Under the pieces are notes generated by a model that had not been told where the DNA came from, ran no database searches, and was given only the letters and a program-made list of their open reading frames with translations. From Janibacter sp. A1S7 (lineage in GTDB: Bacteria > Actinomycetota > Actinomycetes > Actinomycetales > Dermatophilaceae), in the NCBI RefSeq assembly GCF_037198315.1, contig NZ_CP144913.1, forward strand, positions 3,100,001-3,164,000: a DNA stretch of 64,000 bases, in the 5' to 3' direction. A program made the position numbers and the translations under genes. Below, one piece after another: positions 16,580 through 23,711 of the stretch; the stretch's first letter is position 1; every line of letters begins with the position of its first letter.

Positions 16580-16632
16580 GTCTGGAGGTTAGGCCACGGC
16601 ATGGCCCGAACGAACCCGGGTACGACGCACGC

Positions 16633-17262
16633 ATGAGCCACCGGGACACCGTCGATCGCCTGCTGCGCGAGCACGGCACCACCTACGCGGACGAGGCCGG
16701 GATCCGACTGCGGGACACGCCGGCTCCGCTCTTCCAGCTGCTCTGCCTGACCCAGCTCTTCGCGGCGCCCATCGGCGCCTCCGTCGCCGTGGCCACGATG
16801 CGCGAGCTGCTCGGGGCCGGGTGGACCACCCCGCAGCACCTTCTCGACTCGACGTGGCGGGAGCGGGTGGACGCGCTCGGTCGCGGGGGCTATCGCCGGT
16901 ACGACGAGAGCACGGCGACGTACCTGGCGCAGATGGCCCAGCTGCTGCAGGAGCGGTGGCGCGGCGATCTGCGCCGGCTGCACGAGACGGCCGAGGACGA
17001 AGGGAGCCTGCGTTCCCTTCTCGAGGAGTTCCCCCGCGTCGGCCCGACCGGGTCGGGGATCTTCTGCCGTGAGGTCCAGGCGGTCTGGCCCGACCTGCGA
17101 CCGCAGGTCGACGGCCGGGTGCGCCGGGGAGCCCGAGCGGTCGGCCTGCCCACCGACCCGGAGAACCTCGCCGCGCTCGTCGACGGTGACGACCTGGCCC
17201 GGTTGACCGCCGCGCTGGTCCGCGTCGACCTCGACGGCGGGCACGATGCCGTTCGGGCCTGA
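16633..17262 (+). CDS. HhH-GPD-like endonuclease III-related protein
   Basis: This 209-aa, mostly helical protein has blocks resembling the base-excision glycosylase fold: FQLLCLTQLFAAPIGASVAVATMRELL, an N-terminal helical pair, and FPRVGPTGSGIFCREVQAVWP, which sits like the helix-hairpin-helix and catalytic-helix region of EndoIII/MutY (LPGVGRKTA..V). The C-terminal four-cysteine iron-sulfur loop of EndoIII is absent, so if it is a glycosylase it belongs to the cluster-less group. A catalytic Lys/Asp pair is not obvious, so activity is uncertain. It is divergent from selD by 53 bp and precedes the Sec tRNA; no functional link is evident. Confidence 0.6.
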   Translation: MSHRDTVDRLLREHGTTYADEAGIRLRDTPAPLFQLLCLTQLFAAPIGASVAVATMRELLGAGWTTPQHLLDSTWRERVDALGRGGYRRYDESTATYLAQMAQLLQERWRGDLRRLHETAEDEGSLRSLLEEFPRVGPTGSGIFCREVQAVWPDLRPQVDGRVRRGARAVGLPTDPENLAALVDGDDLARLTAALVRVDLDGGHDAVRA

Positions 17263-17300
17263 AGGCGCACGCCCACCAGTGAGGTCCTATGGTTGGCCGT

Positions 17301-17396
17301 GGAGGCGTCTGGGTTCCTGGTGGTCCCCCCGGTCTTCAACACCGGTGAGGCCGAGCATCTCGGTCTGGCGGGTTCGATTCCCGTCCGTCTCCGCCA
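17301..17396 (+). tRNA. selC: tRNA-Sec (anticodon UCA)
   Basis: The 93-nt tRNA plus encoded CCA (17394-17396) folds as a selenocysteine tRNA. The acceptor GGAGGCG pairs with CGTCTCC. The anticodon arm is CCGGT-CTTCAAC-ACCGG with TCA at 17336-17338. A long variable arm GGCCGAG-CAT-CTCGGTC follows, then T-arm GCGGG-TTCGATT-CCCGT and discriminator G. The long variable arm and UCA anticodon match only selC. A possible -10 element TATGGT lies about 7 nt upstream. It sits 85 bp upstream of selA. Confidence 0.95.
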
Positions 17397-17403
17397 CACA
17401 CTG

Positions 17404-17451
17404 CCCGTGTCACGACGGGTGCGCTCGGGTGACACCCTGTTGTGACACGGG
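17404..17451 (+). terminator. Inverted repeat between tRNA-Sec and selA
   Basis: CCCGTGTCAC (17404-17413) and GTGACACGGG (17442-17451) are perfect 10-bp inverted arms. Between them GGGTGACACCC (17427-17437) is itself palindromic, giving three copies of GTGACAC/GTGTCAC in 48 bp. It can act as a terminator or processing hairpin for the tRNA, but no U-run follows. The repeated heptamer could equally be a binding site controlling selAB, 31 bp downstream. Confidence 0.5.
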
Positions 17452-17481
17452 AAGGGCCAGCCCCGACGAAGGGAGCACGAG

Positions 17482-18846
17482 GTGACCACGATCGACCCTC
17501 GTCGGGCGATACCCCGCACGGACGCGCTCCTGGCCGAGCCCCCCTTCGTCGCCGCCGCCGCGACCCTGGGTCGCGCCACGGTGCGCACCGCCGTCAACCG
17601 CGCCCAGGACCGCGCCCGGCGTGGGGAGATCCCCCCGGGCGACGTGGCCGCCACGGCCCTCGCCGGCCTCCCGAAGCGCGCCTCGTCCCTCACTGCCGTC
17701 CTCAACGCGACCGGCGTCGTCATCCACACCAACATCGGACGAGCACCCTTGTCTCCCAGTGCCGTCGAGGCCGTCGTCGATGCCGCCGGTCACGTGGACG
17801 TGGAGATGGACCTGACCTCCGGAGCCCGCGGTCGACGTGGTGCCGGAGCACTCGCCGCCCTGCGGGAGGCGGTGCCCGACGCCGGCGACGCGCTCGTGGT
17901 CAACAACGGCGCCGCCGCCCTGGTCCTCGCGACGACCGCGCTGGCCGCCGGCGCGGAGGTCATCGTCTCCCGCGGGGAGATGATCGAGATCGGGGACGGT
18001 TTCCGGCTGCCGGACCTCATCACCTCGACCGGCGCCCGACTGCGCGAGGTCGGCACGACCAACCGCACCCACGTGCGCGACTACCTGGAGGCGATCAGCC
18101 CCGACACCGGGTGCATCCTCAAGGCCCACCCGAGCAACTTCCGGGTCGACGGCTTCACCACGGCGGTGGGGTACGAGGAACTGCGCGGCGCCGTGCGTCC
18201 CGACGGTTCCCCCGTCCCGCTCGTCGCCGACATCGGGTCCGGCCTGCTCGCGCCCGACCCGCTGCTCCCGGACGAGCCGGACGCGAGCACCGCTCTGCGG
18301 CACGGGGCGACGATCGTCACCGCCAGCGGTGACAAGCTCCTCGGCGGGCCCCAGGCGGGCCTGGCCCTCGGTGCTGCCGAGATCGTCGAGACCCTGCGCC
18401 GCCACCCGCTCGCCCGGGCCCTGCGCATCGACAAGCTGACGATCGCCGCGCTCGAGGCGACCCTGCGGGGGCCGACCCCGCCGGCGACGAGGGCGCTGCA
18501 CGCGAGCGCCGTCGAGCTGAGACCCAGGACGCAGGCGCTGGCCGCCGCGCTGGGGCGGGGTGTCGTCGCGGTCGAGGGTCGCGTCGGAGGAGGCGGCGCC
18601 CCGGGAGTGCCCCTGCCGGGATGGGCCGTCGAGGTGCCCGTCGAGGTCGTCGAGCGCCTGCGGACGCCGCCCGCCGGCACGCCGGCCGTCCTCGCCAGGG
18701 TCGACGACGGACGCGGTCTGATCGACCTGCGCTGCATCCCCGCCGACCGCGACGCCGACGTCGGGGCAGCGGTGCGAGCCGCCCTCGGTGATGTGCCCGA
18801 CGTCCCCGGCGACGGGGCCGGGAGCGGAGAAGGGCTCCCTTCGTGA
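17482..18846 (+). CDS. selA: L-seryl-tRNA(Sec) selenium transferase
   Basis: SelA is the PLP enzyme that converts Ser-tRNA(Sec) to Sec-tRNA(Sec) using selenophosphate. The 454-aa product starts at GTG 17482 after a GAAGGGAG ribosome site. The Schiff-base lysine is Lys285 in TASGDKLLGGPQAGLA, matching the SGDKLLGGPQAG block of E. coli SelA. Other conserved blocks are LNATGVVIHTNIGRAPL, VNNGAAALVLATTALA, and ILKAHPSNFRVDGFT. The stop overlaps the selB start by four bases (GTGA), so the two are translationally coupled, as in many Sec-decoding bacteria. Confidence 0.97.
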   Translation: MTTIDPRRAIPRTDALLAEPPFVAAAATLGRATVRTAVNRAQDRARRGEIPPGDVAATALAGLPKRASSLTAVLNATGVVIHTNIGRAPLSPSAVEAVVDAAGHVDVEMDLTSGARGRRGAGALAALREAVPDAGDALVVNNGAAALVLATTALAAGAEVIVSRGEMIEIGDGFRLPDLITSTGARLREVGTTNRTHVRDYLEAISPDTGCILKAHPSNFRVDGFTTAVGYEELRGAVRPDGSPVPLVADIGSGLLAPDPLLPDEPDASTALRHGATIVTASGDKLLGGPQAGLALGAAEIVETLRRHPLARALRIDKLTIAALEATLRGPTPPATRALHASAVELRPRTQALAAALGRGVVAVEGRVGGGGAPGVPLPGWAVEVPVEVVERLRTPPAGTPAVLARVDDGRGLIDLRCIPADRDADVGAAVRAALGDVPDVPGDGAGSGEGLPS

Positions 18847-20693
18847 GGCGGGTGCTGGCCACGGCCGGGCACGTCGACCACGGCAAGTCCACCCTCGTGC
18901 GGGCACTCACCGGGCGCGACCCGGACCGGCTCGTCCAGGAGCGCAAGCGCGGCCTGACCATCGAGCTCGGCTACGCGTGGACGACTCTGCCGGGCGGGAC
19001 CGAGGTGGCCTTCGTCGACGTGCCGGGGCACCAGCGGTTCGTCGGGACGATGCTCTCGGGGCTCGGTCCGGCACCGACGGTGGTCTTCGTCGTCGCCGCG
19101 GACCAGGGGTGGCAGGAGCAGAGCAGGGAGCACCTCGCGGCGGTGCAGGCTCTCGGGATCACCGACGGGCTGCTCGTGCTCACCCGGTGCGACCTCGCCG
19201 AGGCCGGCCGGCGGGCGCGGGTGCGCTCGCAGGCCTCGCGTCGCCTCGCGGCTGCCGGGCTCGACGTGCCGGCCTACGAGGTCTCGGCCGTGACCGGTGA
19301 CGGTCTGGACGCGGTGCGCAGCGGACTGGACGCGCTCGTCACCCGGATGCCACCGCCCGACCCCGACGCGCCGGTGCGGTTGTGGGGCGACCGCTCCTTC
19401 ACGATCTCCGGGGCGGGCACCGTGGTCACCGGCACCCTCGGCGCGGGCACCCTGCACAGCGGTGACCGGCTGACCCTCCTCGACCACGGCACCACCCGCG
19501 AGGTGACCGTGCGCGGACTGCACAGCCAGGACAGCGCGCGCGACGAGGTCGGCCCGGTCTCCCGGGTCGCGGTCAACCTGCGCCGCACCGACGACGTCTC
19601 CCGCTCGGTCGCGCTGCTGACGCCGGGAGCCTTCCCGCTCGCCCGTGTCGTGGACGTCGCGCTGGTCCCCGTCGACGGGGACGAAGGGGGCTCCCCCGGC
19701 GACGGAGGCGCGTCACCCGAGGTGGCGACGCTGCACGTCGGGTCCGCGGACGTGAGCGTCCACGTACGCCCGCTCGGCACGGGCGCTGCACGCCTGACCG
19801 CTGACGCGGACCTGCCCTGGCGCGTGGGAGACCGTGCGATCCTGCGTGATCCCGGTAGCCGACGACTGTGGTCGGTGCGGGTGCTGGACGTCGACCCGCT
19901 GCCCTTGCACCGTCGCGGGGCCGCCGCCGCCCGGGGTGATGCCCTCGTCACCGCGGCGAGCGACCACTCGCTCGCCGACGTGCGCGTTCGCACGCGCAGC
20001 GCTGAGCACTCCGCGCTCCTGGAGCAGCTCGGGACCGGGTCACCCACCGACGCCGTCGCGGTGGGTCGGTGGTGGGTCGACAGCACGGCCCTGTCGACCT
20101 GGCGCGAGCGGCTCGTCGACCACATCACCGAGCACCACCGCCGGCAGCCGCTGAGTGCGGGAATCACCGTGGCCGAGGCGGCCCGAGCACTGAGGTTGCC
20201 GGTCCACCTGCGCACGCGGGACCACGGCGGCAACCTGCCGCACGAGATCCACCCCCCTGCGGGGGACCTCGTGCGTCACCTGGTCACGATCGCCGGACTG
20301 TCGATCACCGACGGTCGCGTCCATGCCCCCCGCGCCGCCGGCCTCGGCGAGGCCGAGGCCGGCATCCGGGCCGTGGAGGAGAAGCTGCGGCAGACCCCCT
20401 TCGTCACCCCGGAGCGCCGTGAGCTGGCCGACCTCGGGCTGGGAACCACCCAGCTCGCCGCGGCCGAGCGGTTGGGGCGGATCCTGCGGTTGCCCGACGA
20501 CGTCGTGCTGCTGCCCGACGGGCCGGCACGCGCGATGCGGGTGCTGGCCGGACTGGAGCAGCCCTTCACGCTCAGCGCCGCACGGCAGGCCCTCGGGACC
20601 ACCCGGCGCGTCGCGGTACCGCTCATGGAGCACCTCGACTCCCGCGGGTGGACCCGACGGGTCGACGGCAGTCTGCGCGAGGTCGTGCGCTGA
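18843..20693 (+). CDS. selB: Selenocysteine-specific elongation factor
   Basis: SelB is the EF-Tu-like GTPase that delivers Sec-tRNA(Sec) to ribosomes stalled at UGA next to a SECIS hairpin. The G-domain motifs are GHVDHGKST (residues 9-17), the effector region DRLVQERKRGLTIELGYAW and DVPGHQRFVGTM; the guanine motif reads TRCDLAE, with Cys at a position usually Lys. The C-terminal part after residue about 400 has winged-helix character (REVVR end; LEQPFTLSAARQALGTTRRVAVPLMEHLDSRGWTRR), the SECIS-binding domain. At 616 aa it has the usual length. A strong hairpin follows 18 bp after the stop. Confidence 0.96.
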   Translation: MRRVLATAGHVDHGKSTLVRALTGRDPDRLVQERKRGLTIELGYAWTTLPGGTEVAFVDVPGHQRFVGTMLSGLGPAPTVVFVVAADQGWQEQSREHLAAVQALGITDGLLVLTRCDLAEAGRRARVRSQASRRLAAAGLDVPAYEVSAVTGDGLDAVRSGLDALVTRMPPPDPDAPVRLWGDRSFTISGAGTVVTGTLGAGTLHSGDRLTLLDHGTTREVTVRGLHSQDSARDEVGPVSRVAVNLRRTDDVSRSVALLTPGAFPLARVVDVALVPVDGDEGGSPGDGGASPEVATLHVGSADVSVHVRPLGTGAARLTADADLPWRVGDRAILRDPGSRRLWSVRVLDVDPLPLHRRGAAAARGDALVTAASDHSLADVRVRTRSAEHSALLEQLGTGSPTDAVAVGRWWVDSTALSTWRERLVDHITEHHRRQPLSAGITVAEAARALRLPVHLRTRDHGGNLPHEIHPPAGDLVRHLVTIAGLSITDGRVHAPRAAGLGEAEAGIRAVEEKLRQTPFVTPERRELADLGLGTTQLAAAERLGRILRLPDDVVLLPDGPARAMRVLAGLEQPFTLSAARQALGTTRRVAVPLMEHLDSRGWTRRVDGSLREVVR

Positions 20694-20711
20694 CCCTGCG
20701 ACGTGCTGGCG

Positions 20712-20747
20712 TCGTGTGGCCAGCAGCGCGTGCTGCTAGCCACACGA
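20712..20747 (+). terminator. Hairpin downstream of selB
   Basis: TCGTGTGGCCAGCAGC (20712-20727) and GCTGCTAGCCACACGA (20732-20747) match at 15 of 16 positions around a GCGT loop. It starts 18 bp after the selB stop, so it probably ends selAB transcription, although no U-run follows. It shares CAGCAGC and GTGCGGCTGG vocabulary with the large structure upstream of fdhA, so the two may be members of one extragenic repeat family. Confidence 0.6.
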
Positions 20748-20786
20748 GGTGCGGCTGGCTCCCCTGCCGGGACGGAGCCGGGTCGC

Positions 20787-21272
20787 TCAGACGGGGGCCA
20801 GCTCGAGCGTCGTGCGCACGGGGACACCGTTGGTGAGGTTGTCCGCGACGGGGCAGTGCGTGGCCACGGCCTCCTCGAGACGGCGGTAGGACGCGTCGCT
20901 CTCCGGGCCGGTCAGGGTGACGGCCAGGTCAATGCCCTGGAAGCCGGCGCGGACCCCCTCGCCGGTGCCGAAGAAGCCGTTCAGGTCGATGTCGCCGGTG
21001 AGTGCCACATCGACGCCGTCGAGCGTGAGGCCCAACTTCTCCGCCCACACCTGGTAGGTGATGACGGTGCACGAGGCGAGCGCGGCCAGGAGGTGCTCGA
21101 CCGGGTTGGCGCCCAGGTCGGTCCCGCCGAGCCCGGCCGGCTCGTCGATGGTGAAGGTGTGCTGTCGCGCCGAGAGGGTGACCTCGGTGGCGGTGCCGCG
21201 CTTCAGGGCGCCGGTGACCGAGGTGGTCAGGCGGTTCGGGCTGATTGCGGTGTCGTCGATCGTCTGGCTCAT
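20787..21272 (-). CDS. OsmC family protein
   Basis: This 161-aa OsmC/Ohr-fold protein starts at ATG 21272. The conserved blocks GTDLGANPVEHLLAALASCTVITYQVWAEKLGL and the later THCPVADNLTNGVPV carry the two cysteines of the family active site, in LASC and HCPV. Family members reduce organic hydroperoxides or handle thiol adducts. The arrangement here (SCT..HCPV) resembles the YhfA/OsmC-like branch rather than OhrA, so a peroxidase role is plausible but not proven. The promoter is presumably in the AT-rich, palindrome-containing stretch around 21420-21460. Confidence 0.88.
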   Translation of the reverse strand: MSQTIDDTAISPNRLTTSVTGALKRGTATEVTLSARQHTFTIDEPAGLGGTDLGANPVEHLLAALASCTVITYQVWAEKLGLTLDGVDVALTGDIDLNGFFGTGEGVRAGFQGIDLAVTLTGPESDASYRRLEEAVATHCPVADNLTNGVPVRTTLELAPV

Positions 21273-21418
21273 GGCATGACTCTTTCGTCCAGGGCTCTGG
21301 TGAACCCGCGCTTGACGCGGCCGGTCGGCACGCGTCCAGGTCCTCACCCGGGGCACCCCACCGAGGGTGGAGGGTTGCCGCCCAGCCAGCCGGGGCTTCG
21401 CGCTGGGACTCATGACCA

Positions 21419-21460
21419 AGACATAACCTCACATAGGTGAAGACATAATGTCCAGTTATG
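21419..21460 (-). promoter_or_regulatory. AT-rich palindromic region upstream of the OsmC gene
   Basis: AGACATAA occurs at 21419-21426 and 21441-21448. GACATAATGTC (21442-21452) is a perfect 11-bp palindrome, and CATAAC (21422-21427) with GTTATG (21455-21460) is an outer inverted pair. This is the only notably AT-rich spot for several hundred bases. It lies about 150 bp upstream of the OsmC gene, immediately after the end of the upstream membrane protein gene. A MarR-like or other dimeric regulator may bind; none is encoded next to it. Confidence 0.4.
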
Positions 21461-22184
21461 TTTCGGTGGGTCCGCCATCCGGACGCGGCACCCGCAGGTC
21501 GACGGTGAAGAGCGGGAGGAAGAGCTGCGCGAGCGGACCGATCGCGACCGCGTAGAGCACCGTGCCGATGCCGACGACGCCGCCGAGGAACCAGCCGACG
21601 ACCACGACGCTGACCTCGATACCGGTGCGCACCACCCGCAGCGAACCACCGGTGACCCGCGCGAGGCCGGTCATCAGGCCGTCACGCGGGCCGGGGCCGA
21701 ACTGCGAGCCGATGTACATGCCGGTGGCGATGCCGTTGAGGACCACCCCGCCCAGGAGGAGCGCGACCCGCCAGCCGAGATCCTCCGGCGGCTCCAGGAC
21801 GGACAGCACGATGTCGGCGGAGGGCCCGATGAGCAGGGCATTGCCGATCGTGCCGATGCCCGGCTTCTGGCGCAGCGGGATCCATCCGAGGAGGACCAGC
21901 AGGGAGACCCCGATGACGATCGTGCCGAAGCTCAGTGGGACGTGCTTCGAGACTCCGACGTGCAGCACATCCCACGGGATCTGCCCGAGCGTGGCGCGGA
22001 TGACCATCGCCATCGACGCCCCGTAGAGGAAGAGCCCGACGAGCAGCAGCGGGAGCCGCAGGGCCAGCCGTCCGGCACGCAGCTGCGCGAGCGGGCCGAT
22101 GTCGGCGAGCTCTTGGCGACGACGGGGTGCACGGGCGGTGCGCGGTGAGGGCTCGGGAGTGGACACGGCCACAGTCTGCGCCAT
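21456..22184 (-). CDS. YczE/YyaS/YitT family membrane protein
   Basis: This roughly 242-aa integral membrane protein has about five hydrophobic segments (LALRLPLLLVGLFLYGASMAMVI; TIVIGVSLLVLLGWIPL; VALLLGGVVLNGIATGMYIG; VSVVVVGWFLGGVVGIGTVLYAVAIGP). The blocks ATLGQIPWDVLHVGVS and FGPGPRDGLMTGLAR are the recognisable marks of the YczE/YitT group, whose transport or regulatory role is not established. I chose ATG 22184; a GTG at 22214 would add ten residues. The first 30 residues are hydrophilic and Arg/Pro-rich. The gene lies downstream of the TetR gene on the same strand. Confidence 0.8.
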   Translation of the reverse strand: MAQTVAVSTPEPSPRTARAPRRRQELADIGPLAQLRAGRLALRLPLLLVGLFLYGASMAMVIRATLGQIPWDVLHVGVSKHVPLSFGTIVIGVSLLVLLGWIPLRQKPGIGTIGNALLIGPSADIVLSVLEPPEDLGWRVALLLGGVVLNGIATGMYIGSQFGPGPRDGLMTGLARVTGGSLRVVRTGIEVSVVVVGWFLGGVVGIGTVLYAVAIGPLAQLFLPLFTVDLRVPRPDGGPTET

Positions 22185-22223
22185 CGGTCGACCGCGCGGC
22201 ACCTGCGGCCGCACGGAGCATGC

Positions 22224-22877
22224 TCACCCCACGCGGACGAGAGCGAGGGTGTCGACCTGCCGATGGAGGAGCGCCGCGTAGAGGTGGTCAGCGGGATCGA
22301 CCGTCCCGACGAAGTGGCCGGCGAGCTCCAGGGAGACGAAACCGACGAGCGCCGCCAGCTCGGCGAGCACGGCGGCCGCGCCGCTGCCGGTGGCGCCACC
22401 GACGTCCGCGAGCCCGACCACCTGGCGGACCAACCCTCGATGGGAGAAGGAGGCGACCTCGGCCCCCTTCGCCGCCTGGAGGAAGTGGACTGCCACGGCC
22501 TCGGCGGCCGGGACGGTCTCCGCAGGAGCGACGTAGCCCGGGATCGGGGTGCCGTAGACCAGCTGGAACTCGTGCGGGTTGGCGACGGCCCAGCCACGAA
22601 AGGCGTGGCCGAGAGCCTTCCAACGCCTGTCGGGTCGTCGCGCCCGCACCTCGCCCAGGGCCGCGGCCAGCCCGTAGTAGCTCTCGACGATCATCGCGGT
22701 GAGCAGCGCCTCCCGCGTGGGGAAGTACCGGTAGACGGCCGAGGAGACCATGCCGACCTCGCGCGCGACCGCACGCATGGACAGGCCTCCTCCACCGCGT
22801 GATGCGATCTCCGCGCGTGCTGCCGCGAGGATCGCCGCCCTGGTGCGCTCTCGCGACTGCTCCCTGACTCCGCCCAT
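22224..22877 (-). CDS. TetR/AcrR family transcriptional regulator
   Basis: This 217-aa regulator starts at ATG 22877. The N-terminal helix-turn-helix is clear: RTRAAILAAARAEIASRGGGGLSMRAVAREVGMVSSAVYRYFPTREALLTAMI (about residues 10-62). The C-terminal half matches the WHG-type ligand domain seen in many actinobacterial TetRs (WKALGHAFRGWAVANPHEFQLVYGTPIPGY). It is divergently oriented to a membrane protein gene, and the region between them carries two copies of GAGAGC-N3-GCTCT, the expected operator form. It therefore probably represses itself and that membrane protein. Confidence 0.93.
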   Translation of the reverse strand: MGGVREQSRERTRAAILAAARAEIASRGGGGLSMRAVAREVGMVSSAVYRYFPTREALLTAMIVESYYGLAAALGEVRARRPDRRWKALGHAFRGWAVANPHEFQLVYGTPIPGYVAPAETVPAAEAVAVHFLQAAKGAEVASFSHRGLVRQVVGLADVGGATGSGAAAVLAELAALVGFVSLELAGHFVGTVDPADHLYAALLHRQVDTLALVRVG

Positions 22878-22897
22878 GCACCGATGATGACACAACC

Positions 22898-22912
22898 GAG
22901 AGCACTGCTCTT
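22898..22912. promoter_or_regulatory. TetR operator candidate 1
   Basis: GAGAGCACTGCTCTT is a near-perfect palindrome (GAGAGC-N3-GCTCTt) 21 bp upstream of the TetR gene start. The same motif recurs 52 bp away in front of the divergent membrane protein gene, so both promoters have one copy. Confidence 0.65.
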
Positions 22913-22949
22913 GCCAGGAGTCGCACCGTCATCCATACTCCACAAATAC

Positions 22950-22964
22950 GAGAGCACCGCTCTC
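22950..22964. promoter_or_regulatory. TetR operator candidate 2
   Basis: GAGAGCACCGCTCTC is a perfect GAGAGC-N3-GCTCTC palindrome 22 bp upstream of the membrane protein start at 22986. It matches the copy at 22898-22912, so one regulator, most simply the adjacent TetR, probably reads both. Confidence 0.68.
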
Positions 22965-22985
22965 TCACATGAAGGGACGACGACG

Positions 22986-23711
22986 ATGCGACCGACGACC
23001 ACCCGACACCTCGCCATGCCGGCCGCAGCATCCGGCCTGCTCATGGCCGCCTACCTGTTGCTGCGCCCCTACGGCGACGGTGGTTCGGCGACGACACCGC
23101 AGGCTGCCGCGGCCTTCGCCAGCTCGTGGTGGGTCGTCGCCCACCTCGCCGGAGCGCTGTCCCTGGTGCAGCTGGCCCGCGTCGGCCTGCGGATCAACGA
23201 CCTGCTGTCGACCACCACGACCCGGCTAGCCCGCTGGAGCGGTCTGGCCGGAGCGGTCCTGGTCCTGCCCTACTTCGGTGCAGAGACCTTTGCCCTGCAC
23301 GCCATCGGCCGACTCGGGCCATCCGATCCACAGGCGCTGTCGCTCGTCGACCAGGTACGCAACCACCCCGCCGCGCTGACCAGCTTCGGGCTCGGGCTGG
23401 CGCTGCTCGCGGTGTCCGCCCTGGCCACGGCACTGGCATGGCACGGTGCCGTGCGGGCCGGTCGGTGGACCGGCCCCACCTGGGCCGGGTGGCCCCTCGC
23501 GCTGACCGCGGCGCTCGTCCTGCCGCAGTTCTACCTGCCACCGACGGGACGGATGGCCTTCGGCCTGGTCTACGCGGCCGCCGCCCTGCTCCTGGCGGTC
23601 AGTGCGTGGCGGGCGCCGACGACCCGGGCTCAGTCACCGACGACCTTCTTTCCTCGCGCGACGACCTGCGCGTCCGGGGCGAAGACGATCGAGGGGTCCT
23701 TGCCCTCGTAG
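22986..23711 (+). CDS. Hypothetical six-segment membrane protein under TetR control
   Basis: A 241-aa protein starts at ATG 22986 after a GAAGGGA ribosome site. It has about six hydrophobic segments (AAASGLLMAAYLLLRP; WWVVAHLAGALSLVQLA; GLAGAVLVLPYFGAETFALHAIG; GLGLALLAVSALATALAW; PLALTAALVLPQFYLP; GLVYAAAALLLAVSAW). I do not recognise the family. The last 27 or so codons overlap the 3' end of the convergent ppk2 gene by 82 bp, so the true stop may be right but the tail is probably unstructured. The divergent TetR gene and paired palindromes suggest an inducible function, perhaps tied to membrane-active compounds. Confidence 0.7.
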   Translation: MRPTTTRHLAMPAAASGLLMAAYLLLRPYGDGGSATTPQAAAAFASSWWVVAHLAGALSLVQLARVGLRINDLLSTTTTRLARWSGLAGAVLVLPYFGAETFALHAIGRLGPSDPQALSLVDQVRNHPAALTSFGLGLALLAVSALATALAWHGAVRAGRWTGPTWAGWPLALTAALVLPQFYLPPTGRMAFGLVYAAAALLLAVSAWRAPTTRAQSPTTFFPRATTCASGAKTIEGSLPS

